DNA of 64,000 nt from Caenorhabditis remanei (lineage: Eukaryota; Nematoda; Chromadorea; Rhabditida; Rhabditidae). Position numbers and translations under genes: made by a program. Location: contig NC_071331.1 of NCBI RefSeq assembly GCF_010183535.1, positions 20,336,001 to 20,400,000 on the forward strand, written 5' to 3'. This document shows, piece after piece, positions 11,611 to 23,124 of the stretch (the stretch's first letter is position 1; every line of letters begins with the position of its first letter). The notes below the pieces were generated by a model. The model was not told where the DNA came from. It made no database searches and saw nothing but the letters and a program-made list of their open reading frames with translations.

Positions 11611-12914
11611 TTTCCTGGAAATTTGAAATTATCAACAAAGTGAGAATATTTTAAAGAACAACACGAGTAGAAAACGGAATCACCAATTTCAAAATGAGGG
11701 CGGGGTATCTGGACCTTTTGAAACAGTATTTAATTTTTTCAGGGGTTGCAGTTCATAAGATTCAAATTATCGCGTTTATTTGAAAAACTGTTTACCTAGA
11801 ATTCATCGTTTGAAGATCACTATATAATTCATTTCAAGTTTCGATTCATTGGGAATTTCAAAATATAGACTCGTTGAAACTGTATATTTGTTCTTGAAGG
11901 TTACTGTTTCAAGCGACTGATTACTATAATCAAATGTGGTTGCCAATGGACATTCACTTCACAAAAAAGTTATTTCACAAAAAGCAATAGTTATTCACAA
12001 AACTGGAATTCCTATTGTTTCTGGAAATTAAAATGCTCTTGAATGAATGTTGAATTGAATTCTATAATAAAGTTAGTTCCGATTTATTGGGAATTTCAAA
12101 ATATGGACTCGTTGAAACTGTAAATTTTTCATGAAGGTTACTGTTTCAAGCGACTGACTACTGTAATCAAATGTGGTTGCTATAGTTCGAGTAATCTCAC
12201 TTCCTTCATATTCTGATAATTTTAGAGGTGGTAAACATGTGTTATTGAGTACAAGAAGTGCAGAAATTAAAAAACCATATGCTACTATTCGCAAATCGGG
12301 AATTGGTGTATCTAGAGTTTTTGAAACGGAATTTAATTTTTGGCTCCGCGGCAATTCGCAACTGCGACATTCCGCAACTGCGACATTTCGCAACTCACGT
12401 AGGTTTCGCAACTGCGACACTTCGCAACTGCGACATTTCGCAGCTAGCCATTTCGCAACTACGACATTCCGCAACTACGACATTTCGCAACCACGACGTT
12501 TCGCAACCACACCGCATTTGCATATTTAGGTCAGTTGAAAATGTTGAAACCGAAGGGTCTGGGAACATATTTGAAAACATTAAATAGGAGAAAAAGTTAT
12601 CTGACCCATTTTTAGACAAAACTAGGTAAAAATATTGCTAGTTCTATGGTTGCGAAACGTCGTAGTTGCGGAATGTCGCAGTTGCGAAACGAACAGTTGC
12701 GAAATGTCGCAGTTGCGGAATGTCGCAGTTGCGGAATGTCGCAGTTGCGAATTGTCGCGGAGCCTAATTTTTAGGGGGGAGCAGTTCATAAGCTTAAAAT
12801 AATTAAGATTATTTAAAAAACTTTTAGTTTGAAATTTATCACATGAAGAACACCGATAAATCAAATATAGCTCCGATTTATTGGAATTATTACAATTTCG
12901 ACTCTTTGAAACAG
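9663..12914. promoter_or_regulatory. Ruby-motif field 2 (single-copy spacer)
   Basis: Exact plus-strand cores start at 10229, 10468, 10597, 10804, 11904 and 12141; minus-strand cores at 9663, 11719 and 12907. Three plus cores (10468, 10597, 10804) lie in one intron of the minus-strand GPCR gene and one (10229) in the same intron nearer its 3' end. This nesting of piRNA-type promoters inside introns, on the strand opposite the host gene, is as expected for chromosome IV-type clusters. Confidence 0.8.
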
Positions 12915-12990
12915 TAAATTTGTCTTTGAAGATTATTGTTTTATCGAACTGTTGATTGTAATCAAATATGGTTTCTATAGTTCATGCGTT
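11697..12990. repeat. Three diverged tandem blocks between GPCR and repeat B
   Basis: Blocks at about 11697-11945, 12070-12185 and 12300-12980 share TTCAAAATATAGACTCGTTG-type and AAGCGACTGA(T/C)TACT sequence followed by AATCAAATRTGGTTGC. Block 1 contains TTTAATTTTTTCAGGGG, the unoccupied equivalent of the site where block 3 carries the MITE at 12342-12764. Minor coding potential only. Confidence 0.65.
12342..12764. mobile_element. Palindromic hAT-type MITE built from a 16-bp satellite
   Basis: Terminal inverted repeats begin GGCTCCGCGGCAATTCGC and end GCGAATTGTCGCGGAGCC. They are flanked by a perfect 8-bp target duplication, TAATTTTT, at 12334-12341 and 12765-12772; eight bases is the hAT-superfamily signature. 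Each arm is a small array of GCAACTGCGACATTTC units, in opposite orientation left and right of a spacer at about 12515-12640. Open frames across the arrays (RNCDISQLRHFA-like repeats) are by-products of the 16-bp unit. A related fragment is at 35163-35225. Confidence 0.85.
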
Positions 12991-13128
12991 GTTTTTGGAG
13001 CCCTCATTCATATTATTCTGGATGTAAAAAATGACTGAATTAACTTTCCGTTGGTTTATTGCTTTTGAGCTGAATATGTTGTCTGAACCACATTATTGGA
13101 AAATTTAAATAAGGTTCTGAGCAGCTTA

Positions 13129-13492
13129 CTAGGGAAGGCCCTCGACTCGGTCTGGAGTTATGGGTCGTGACCCATATCTTTGAAAGCTGAGAAAACGCCG
13201 ATTCCAAATATATATTCATTTTTTGCCCTCGAGGCCTGGAATTCGAGAAAAACAAGATCAAAGTTTGTAAAAATGACAAATTATTGCCTTTCTGACACGC
13301 GAAAAACGTTTTTAAATTTTTTTGCGATAAAAAGGCAATAATTTGTTAGTTGTCCAAACTTTGACCTCATTTTTCTCAAAAACCAGGCCTCGAGGGCAAA
13401 CTGAATATATAATTGGAATCAGCGTTTTTTCAGCTTTTCAATGATATAGGTCTCGATCCATAACTCCAGACCGAGTCCATGACCTTCCCTTG
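13129..13492. mobile_element. Palindromic MITE with C(T/A)AGGGAAGG ends, copy B
   Basis: Identical to the element at 2-365. Here the left flank is visible: TTA at 13126-13128 and TTA at 13493-13495 flank the element, consistent with a 3-bp target-site duplication. A 3-bp T-N-A duplication is typical of PIF/Harbinger or CACTA-type transposition, but the assignment is inference. Confidence 0.8.
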
Positions 13493-15276
13493 TTAGAAAT
13501 GAAAAATTTTTTGAAGCAGCAATTTTTATGTCAAAAAATAGAAGGACGCTTAGAAAAATGATACATATATGTGGCCTATGATAGCTAATTTCAAAAAAAC
13601 GAGAATTAAAATTACATTGTCCAGTTAACAACACGTTTTGAAATTTTCTTGAAACAGAGAGTTTTTTTGAAAATTTGCTATTGGAAATATATATTTTCGC
13701 AGGGTAATTTGATAACATGGAGATCTAGATTAGCGTTGCTTATTCAATTCTGAGAAATTAGAAATTGATAAATGAAAGCAAAGAACGGATAGATCCTGAA
13801 GAACTACTTTATACAAAACTTAATTTCAGAAGTTTCTCATCTGAAACCGCAAATTTTTGAAAATTCTGTAAATTAAGCAAGTTTCAAAGAAATCTAATAA
13901 AAAACATTGGAATAGAATGTTAAAATAAAAAACGTTCTGTAGCAGGCACATCTTAAATAAAATCATCCAAAATCTCATAATTTGAATTTATTTTAAAACA
14001 GAAATTTGTTTTCCTAAAAAATGAAAGAGTTTGATTTTAAAGTGAATAGAATACATTAGCATTAAAATGCTATGAATAAAAATATAGCGAACGAGTGATT
14101 CGACATTTGAACAAGATTCTCAATTTTTGATTAGACATATTCATTTTTTGAAACAGCAACAAAAAATCTCTCATCCCTTTCTGTTCCCATCCAAAATGAG
14201 CAAGAGACATATGAATGATTCAGAAGAACGCGACTAGGACTACTCTCTCTCTCCTCTCTGATCCCCCCTCCTTTCCCCAACGGATTACATCAAATCCCCT
14301 CGTTTCCCAACAAGCCCCGCCTCCTTTTAGGCGGGCTCAAAGAGCAATTCCCCTTTTTTGTGCGCTCATTTGAATAGAGATGGGATATGTTTGATGAATG
14401 GAATTGAAAAAAACGGGAAAAAATGTAATGGAAAAAATGATGATGAGGGGTTGTTGCAGATAGAAAATTGAGGGAAAAGAAGTCAAATAATTGGGAAAAG
14501 AGAGAGAAGAAGTGCAAAGAAGGGATCATTAGAAAAGGACGAAACCTTTGAAGAAAAGGATTCAGAGCTCTGAAAAAAAACATGTGATTTTTAAAGATGA
14601 GGGGTTTCTAGAAAAAGCAGATTTGACTGAAATAACTTTTTCACTGTTTCAAACATTCATGTTTCATTATTTGAATTTTGGAACAGAAGTTTTGGATGGT
14701 AAGGGCAGAAGGAAATGAAATTTCGTGTTATACTAGCTCACCACAGTTTATACAACTGCGCTCCACCAAAATTCCCTTGAAAAATGTCTCTTTTTCTCTG
14801 AGTCTCTCAATTTCGCAAACTACTTCCTTAGGTCTCGGTAGAGCGTGGTTGTAAGCAGCGTGCTACTGTTCCAAAATACTTACTTTTTAGAGTTTTTTTC
14901 TCAAATTCATGATCATTTACTTTTTTATGAAATAATACGACCCAGTGACGGAAAATATCTTGTTCCCATTTTAAAATTTTTTTGAAACCGTAACTTTTTT
15001 GGAAAACATTTCAAAAAGGTACATATTTGTGCATAAATATTCTTACAACCGCGTTCCACCTAACTCCTTTGCAAAATTTCTCTTTTCTCTTAATTTCTCT
15101 TTTAGTTTCGATAGAGCGCGATTGTGTGAAGAGTGATGTGCTAATATGTATTCATGAATTGAAAGAGAAGTCGTATTATCGCTGTGATTGACATTGTTGA
15201 TAATGTCTCTATTTTTAAAACAGAAATTTTTATGTAAAATTTGAAAACCATAAAACGAAATAGACAAAGGATTTTC

Positions 15277-15989
15277 AGTGTCTGAAACGTTTTACTGTTT
15301 AAAAAAAATGAAAACAAAATTCATTAAGAACATGTAGATATAAGAGATGGTGAATTTCAAACAAAAATTCCCACAAATTAGATAAAGGATTTACAGTGTA
15401 TCTCCTAGATTACTAGACTCAATATTTTGAATATAATCTACACACATTTTTTAAATATGTCCATTTTGTTCATCGCATCAAAATGTACTTTTGATTAAAA
15501 AAACAGTGTTTCAGTGAATGGCTTCTAGAATGCACCGGATCTGTATTCTCTTTGAAAAAATTGAATAGCCACCATGAGACCTTTTTGTTTTCCTTGGAAA
15601 TAATTTTCTTTTTTCAAATAAATTTTACATGACGCTGGCAATATTTTGGGAATACGTATTGTACTTCCTCAGAAAACTTCATATTCATTTCGAAGGAAAA
15701 CAAAAAGATCTCATCGTGGCTATGTAAATAAGTACTCTTATTCACTAAAAAACTGTTTTTTACAGACTATCGAAAGTACATTTTGATGCGATAAACAAAA
15801 GGGACATATTTAAAAGATGTGTGTAGATTATATTCAAAATATTCAGTCTAGTAATCTAGGAGACACAATGTAAATCCGTTATCTAATTTGTGGGGAATTT
15901 TTTTTTTGAAATTCACAATCTCTTATATCTACGTGTTCTTAACAAATTTTGTTTTCATTTATTTAAAAACAGTAAAACGTTTCAAAAAA
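15277..15989. repeat. 0.7-kb palindrome, copy B
   Basis: Same palindrome as 2150-2862, shifted by 13127. An assembler can easily collapse or misjoin such arms, so the two copies deserve attention when the 9-kb duplication is checked. Confidence 0.75.
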
Positions 15990-18900
15990 TTTCAGTTTTA
16001 CTAAAACTATCTCAAAAATCTGTCAGTCATTCTTTCTCCTCTCCTTAAAAAGGCATCCAGATTTTTAGTGTACACTGAATAAAGAATGAGATGACAAGTT
16101 TTCTGCAAAAACAAATCCTCCGGTTTCATTTGACATATTTCTTTTTCAGCTTCTAAGAAACTTTTTTGACTGGTCTAGACACTTTTTATTAGAGGCAATA
16201 TTCCATGATTTCCAGTTAACTTGAGTGACACAAGTGTGATGTGATTCTTCTCCAGAATCAGTTGGAACATGCATATATTTATTGGCTGGTGCGCTTTTGG
16301 CGCGATGTCAGAAGATAACCATCAATTTTAAAAGTTAAGAACAAAACAAAATTTGTTGGACTTCAATTTTCTAAGCTATTACTATTTTCTGTTTCGATTA
16401 TAAATCAAATTTTGAAAATTTTGACCTTGTAATTATTCAGCTAACAAATACCCATACTCCTTATTCCAGCTTTTCTTAAGGAATAGTTAGCACAGTAAAA
16501 CTTCTCCATTAAAAAAATAATTTCTGTTCCAGCAAACTATGAAAAATTTCGCTAATAAGATAATGTCGCTTTCAATGGTAAACTTTATGGTCCTTTGAAA
16601 TATTCACCTGACTGGCGTGCCTTGAGCTAAGCAAAGTTTGATGTTATACATATTTCGTCTGCTTTCTATCAAATTACTTACAATTTTATTTATTTACTTG
16701 AAAAACAATTACCGAATAGCGGAAACTAAAAATCAAATACAACCGATAACTCAATTGTTTTCCAGAAGTTTTGAAACACGGTACTTTTTTTTAATACGGT
16801 AAAAATGATTTCTGTTTTAACAAACTATGAATAATTTTTCTGCAAAAAACTCACTACGGAGTATTTTGAATTTGGAACGTTCATCAGAGAGAAAATTATT
16901 CATAAACTTTTGTTGTTTTTTCGGGAAATTTTGAAACCGTTTTCTTTTTGTTCTAGTATTCAATTCCTTCTGTTTCAATAATTACAGAAATAATTTGACT
17001 AGAAAGCATGATAGTGTTTCTATGTTTAAAACAACTATGTTTCTAAAAAGACACACCTGGTGCGACTTGGGCGCGTTTAATTTCAAATTATTTATGGCAA
17101 TCAGATATTAGCACGGCACGCTTCTCACAACCGCGCTCTACCGGAATCGAAAAAACTGTGTACGAAATTGAGAGACGCAGGGAAAAGTTGACATCTTTCA
17201 AGCGCATTTCGATGGAGCATAGTTGCAAGAACTGTGCCAAGTTAATATAGTAAACTTTAATTCAACTTTTACAAATATAAGTTGTACTGTTTCAGTTAGA
17301 AACGGAAAATCTTCATGATAAGAAAAAAATGCTGGGCAAAATGCAGAAAAGAGTTGTCTGACGCAGGAGTCTTTTTCAGCAGAGTTCTGATTTTCTTTCA
17401 ATAAATGGTAAGCATCATTGCAAATTTAGCAAATTTATGTTTGGGAAATTCAGAAACAGGATATTTATTATATGTCAACTAAAAGTTATATAATCTCAGT
17501 CCCCGATCTGGTGCACCTCAGGCGCTTTCAGTTACACTGCTGAAAAATGTTATTCACGGATTGAAAGAGAAGTCATTCTATCGTTGTGATTGACATTGTT
17601 GATAATTTCAAATTTTTTGAAACATAAATTTTATGTGAAACTTAAAGACCAGCTTCTCATATCAGAAAATCAGAAATAATCTGTAAAGAATGCGTGCTAA
17701 AAACGGCGAATTTTGACTATTTTGAAATCTCTTGGACTACCCGAATAAACTCTTCCGATTTACAAGCTTCTCTTTGAAACAGAAAAAATAAAATAAAATG
17801 TCTAAAGTTTTCCTTTGAATACACTCATTGATGGAACTATTTTCATCACTGAATTGATATTTTGTTGAAACAGTATCTATGTTTTCAGATTACCACGTTT
17901 TCACAGTTTCAGAGAATTTACGACTTCATAAGCCTGAAACTGGTTTTTGATTGTCTTCTCTTGTCTACAGCAAACATTCACTGTTTCAGAATCCGAAAAA
18001 GATTAAATTAGTTATGAAATTTTCACTGTCGAAAATATTGTTTTCAATTTTTTTTCTGTTTAGTGTTGGTAAAAGACATTCACTCGAAACAGTAAACATT
18101 TCCAAAAAGTTTTCAGTTTCTCTCAAACTAGAAATTTCAAAAACTAATTAAAACTTGGCTAAGATGCCGGCGAAATCCAAATGTCAGACACGAAATCTCT
18201 CCTCCTTTCTCCTCTCTTTAAAAAGGCATCCAGATTTCTAGTGTACACTGAATAAAGAATGAGATGGCAAGTTTTCTGCAAAAACAAACTTCTTTCTTAT
18301 GAACACTCTAAATATTCTCCAGTTTCAATGGCATATTTATTTTTCAGCTTCTAAGAAACTTTTTTGACTGGTCTAGACACTTTTTATTAGGGGAAATATG
18401 CCATGATTCCCAGTTAACTTGTGTGTCACAAGTGTGATGTGATTCTTCTACAGAATCAGTGGGAGCATGCATATATTTATTGGCTGGCGCGCTTTTGGCG
18501 CGATTTCAGAAGATAACCTTCAATTTTAAAAATTAGGAACCAAACAAAATTTGTTGGACTTCAATTTTCTAAACTATTTTCTGTTTCGATTATAAATCAA
18601 ATTAAGAAAATTTTGACCTTGTAATTATTCAGCTAACAACTACCCATACTCCTTATTCCAGCTCTTCTTAAAGAATAGTTAGCACAGTAAAACTTTTCCA
18701 TTTAAAAATAATTTCTGTTCCAACAAACTATCAATAAATTCCACTAAAAGATAATGGCGGTTTCCTACCTATTTTGATTGAATCTGAAAAATACATCTGA
18801 CTGGCGTGCCCTGCGCGTTTTTAAGCGAAGTTTAATCCTGCATTTCTTTTACTTGTTATTAAAATACGTACATGACTCAATTGTTTTCCAGATGCTTTGA

Positions 18901-20554
18901 AACAGTTACATTTTTATTTGAATTCGGTAAAAATGATTTCTGTTTCAACAAACATGAATAATTTTTCTGCAAAAACTCACTACTGCGACGGACTATTTTG
19001 ACGAATAGCTTATCAGAGAGATCATTATTCATAAACTTTGAAACTTCCCAACTTTCCAAAAAATTTCAGTTTCAGTTGAAAATTAACTAATTCTATTTGA
19101 AGTAATGCTCATACATCAATTAAAAAAAATGTAGCTGGCGCGCTTTCAAAAATGTTACAATTTCATGTTGTGAAGATGAGGTAATTGACGAAACAAAATT
19201 GAATTTTCGTATTATTTTTTCTGGAAATTTTGAAACCATTTTCTTTTCGCTGTAAAATTCTTTTTTTTTCTCTTTCAATAATTACTGAAATAACTTTTGA
19301 CTAGAAACCATGATAGTGTTTTTAAGGTTCGATGTCGAAAATCAAGTTCTCAAAAAGACACACCTGGTGCGACTTGGGCGCGTTTAATTTCAAATTATTT
19401 ATTGTGAAGTAACTCAAAACTTTGTGAAATTATATTGTTGCTGTTTTATAGAAACAAAAATTTATGAACAGTACGGTTCCTTCAACCGCGCTCTACCGAA
19501 ACCAAAGAAAATTGTGTGCGAAATTGAGAGACTCAGAGAAAAAGAGACATTTTTCAAGGGCATTTCGGTGGAGCGCCAAACAAAAAGCGAGAACTATGCC
19601 GAGCTAATCCAAAAAAACTTTGATTCGACTTCTACAAATTAAATTTGTACTGTTTCAATTAAAAATTGAATATTTTCATATAAAGAAAAAAATGTTCATA
19701 TTATCATTCAATGACTCAAAAAAATTCGTCTGGAAAACCATTTTTTTAAATATAAATCGTAAAAAATCCTCTGGCACACCGTTGACGCGTTTAGGCAGAG
19801 TTTTGCTTTTCTCACAATAACTGGCAAGCACTATTGTACTAAATTTTTATTTGAGAAATTCAGAAACAGGAGATTTTTTTATATGTCAACTGAAAATTAT
19901 GTATATAATTTCAGCCAGGGGCACGGTTGCACCTTAGGTGCTTTCAGTTGCACATTTGAATTTTTAAGTAGAAAACTAACAAAATTTTGATTCTAGGGAA
20001 ATTTTTTCGTAATAATTTGAAACAAATTTTTTCTGTTTCGACGAAAAATCAAAAAGTTTACCTTCGAGAAAATAATGATTGGTGACAATTACTATTTTCA
20101 AAAACGAAGAGATGTAGCTGGTGCGCCTTTGGAGCGTAAAAATGAGGGATGTAATGGAAACTTTCGAATCACTGAATTCACATATGATAACATTTTTTGA
20201 ATAGAAAATTGAAACAGTGAATTTTTTGCTCAGAATTTTTTACCGTTTCTGGTTGATGTGGTAATACGAGAACTCAAGTTTCTCCAATAATAATAATAAA
20301 ATTCCAGCAAACCGGATGTGGTTTTTGTCTACAAAACTGGTCACTTTCTCTTCTCCCAAATGAAAAAAGTCAGAAACCAATAATGTGCATGATTCAGTTA
20401 TCGAATCGACGTGTGAGTGAGAAAGAAGCCGAGAAAAACAACACTATTATTACATGCTGAAAACAATTAACTTGTTGGTTTTCTTTCTTAGTTTTTTGCT
20501 CACGGATTTTAGTTTTTTCTCGCTTTTTGTTCAGAGAACGGAGTTTGAGGAACA

Positions 20555-20680
20555 ATGGAATGTGATGGAGAGAGACTGGGAGAGGAGGAAATTTTGAAAC
20601 TGAAGAAGACTGTTTCAGAGAGGTTTAGAAGGAAGTGGAGTAATTATTCAGGACATTATGAATTTTTGAACGACAGGTAG
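20555..20680 (+). CDS. Coding-like exon of unknown gene, repeat copy B
   Basis: Identical to 7428-7553 and therefore supported by the same weak evidence: an in-frame ATG, protein-like composition and a possible donor. The downstream coding-like stretch is at 20909-21010. Unknown family; may be a gene relic carried along by the duplication. Confidence 0.25.
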   Translation: MECDGERLGEEEILKLKKTVSERFRRKWSNYSGHYEFLNDR

Positions 20681-22295
20681 TCATTTACCAAAAATTTGTA
20701 TGGTCACAGTGTTAGTAAAGAAACAATTAAACAAAAAAGTTTAAAATGAGAAATAGTGATAATGAACAGGAACAAGATGGGGAAGCTTATTTGTGATTTT
20801 TAGAAAAATTTACTGTTTCAAAAAATCAAAAAATATAAAATACCAATTTTTATAATGTTTCTCACAAAACACTTGTTGTTACTGTTTCCTAAAAATATTG
20901 ATTATCAGTCATTTTTCGTAAATGAACAAGCCAACCAACCTATCCGAAGACGAACACGAGTACTCCGGAAGCCTGTACTGTATATTCTTAAGCGAAATAA
21001 TTGTTTCTAGAATTTTTCAAACCATAATTGGAGAGCACATACATACTGATGCTATTATTTTTTGAAAGCATTGAAATGTTTGCTGAAACAGTAAAGTTTT
21101 CGAATTTCCCATTGAATTTTTGTTAGGTTCGATAAAGCACATTAACATAGTCAAAAAGGTAAAAAATTATCAAACAATTCCATGTATACCGAAAATAGTT
21201 TTCCGAAAGTTTTGAAACAATTAAGCAAGGAAAAGTGGAGATTCGAATTTCATGTAAAAAACATTTAAATGTTGCTGAAAATGAACATTTAAATGCTGCT
21301 GAAACAGTGAAGATTTTGAAATTTCAGTGACGCGTTCCTCTAATAAAAACAATGTTTCATGAGTTTCTGTTGAACAATAAGTGTTTGATAATTTACTTAT
21401 AATTACGGCTGTCAGAAGTCGCGGCCGGCCGGCCCCGGCTTTTTCCTGAAAATCTCAAACAGCCGCGACTTTCTAGAGTTTCAACTAAAAACATGACTTT
21501 ATATACTTTTGACAATTTGGTACCAGTCTGACCAACAGGGTTTGACCCCCACTGGTGCCAAAACTATTTTACGGCCGTACGACAGTTTTGCTTGCAATTT
21601 CAGGATGCAACTACCATTAAAAACTTATTCAGAGACCACTTCTGTTTCCGACTTTTGTGTCTACACGCTCATTCAGTTACAAGAGATCGCATTCGTCATT
21701 GTGTCACCATTTCTAGACACTCCTTTTGAACAAAATTTGAAAAAAAACTTGTCAAATAAGAGCTAGAAAAAAACCTAGATCATGAATAATTCAGTTCAAA
21801 AACTTCAAAAGAGTTGCGGCAAAAAATAACACATTTTTGGTCAGAATGAGCAGAAATCTAGATTTCGAGTGACTTCTCAATTTCGAGAAAGTTGAGTTTT
21901 TTGTTTCAAGATTTTTAGAAAACTAGTTTGAGTTCATATGGAATTGTTTCAATGTTGGATACTTTAGGCCATTTTGATTATGTAACTGCGATCAAACAAG
22001 TTCGAGAGCTAAAAAACCATTTCAAAGAAAAAGTTTCAAAATTTTTACTGTTTCAGCAAAATTCGAATATTGTTAAGAATAATATAGTTTCAGTAAGACT
22101 ATTGCTTTAAAAACTCCAAACTCTCTAAACATAAAATTCGAATCACCATTTTCCCTTATTTCAATGTTTCAGGACTTTTTTCAGGTAATTATTCTGGGTA
22201 AATATGGAATTGCTGGATAATTTTATGCCATTTAAATTATGTAAATGTGTTCTATCGAACACTAAAATAATTCATTGGGAAACTCGAAGACTTTA

Positions 22296-22527
22296 CTGTT
22301 TCAGCAAAACTTGAATGTCCTTAGAACTAATATTACCAACAGTGAAGAAAAATTTATCGAAAAAGTCTTCGAAAATTGTTTGACAAAATCTGGATTGTTG
22401 GAAATTATTGGAGGTTTATAGAAGAAAATAATAATAAATAAATAAATAAATTCCCTAAAATTGCTCATAATTAAGATTTTATAAGAAAACAAAATCAAAT
22501 ATATGTCTGTAATTGTTTACTGTTTCA
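22296..22527 (+). promoter_or_regulatory. Two Ruby motifs just right of the long repeat
   Basis: Exact CTGTTTCA at 22296-22303 and 22520-22527, both plus strand. After the second there is no exact core until 25698; the gap corresponds to low-repeat sequence plus the inserted element at 23125-25667. Confidence 0.75.
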
Positions 22528-23124
22528 GATTCAATTCAAAACTTTTAGAAAACGACCATTATCCACTCGATGCTCTGAGAACGCAATAATTATTAAACAG
22601 GAAATTCGAATCACCACACTTTTCTCTACATAGTTTCAAATCCGTTCGATCTTTTTCATAAAGTCAAAAACTCTGACGCTAGTCCGGATGTATTGAGGAT
22701 GATCGAAGAGAAATTCAAGAAATGCATTAAAAATTTAAGAACTATTCATGAGACGTCTTCCGGTTTCGAGAATCCTTTTGCAAGGTTTTTTCAAAGTCAA
22801 AAAAAAGATTTTTGAGAACTAGTTGAGGGATGTCTGAAGAGAGGAAGGTATACTGAGTAGTGAGATCAATGTGTGTTAGTTGTTGATGTGAATAGGGAGT
22901 AATCAGAAAGATACAATATTTGTAACTGGTTGTGGTTTAAGAAGCGTTTACGAATGAGGTTCAAGGTAAATAGACATGACTAACAAGACAACTAGAAACA
23001 GATTTTAAAAAAAATCCATCGAATTTGACATACTAACTTTATACTTTATAGGATAGCAATTAGAGAGTTCACAGAGAAATCAGCCGTTCTAGCCTCTGTT
23101 TCTATGTATAGGAGAATATTATAG
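22528..23124. other. Unique AT-rich stretch without recognised content
   Basis: Between the last motif of field 3 and the first large inserted element. Short open frames only, no splice-consistent gene, no exact Ruby core, and no inverted repeat longer than a few bases was noticed. Confidence 0.5.

Larger units (their letters stand above)
13650..22055. promoter_or_regulatory. Ruby-motif field 3 (copy of field 1)
   Basis: The same 17 octamers as in field 1, shifted by 13127, because this is copy B of the long repeat. If both copies are real, any 21U-RNA made here is encoded twice with identical sequence, and small-RNA reads from the two copies cannot be told apart. Confidence 0.8.
13128..22214. 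repeat. Long direct repeat, copy B (about 9.1 kb)
   Basis: Second copy of the 9.09-kb repeat, in direct orientation, 4040 bp downstream of copy A. Its left edge coincides with the terminal base of a palindromic MITE (element from 13129). The sequence to its left (13000-13127) is single-copy in this window. Every sub-feature of copy A is present at +13127. Confidence 0.95.

Noticed and set aside
12073..12864. Open frames rich in RNCDISQLRHF-like repeats on both strands
   Set aside because: They translate the 16-bp satellite arms of the MITE at 12342-12764.
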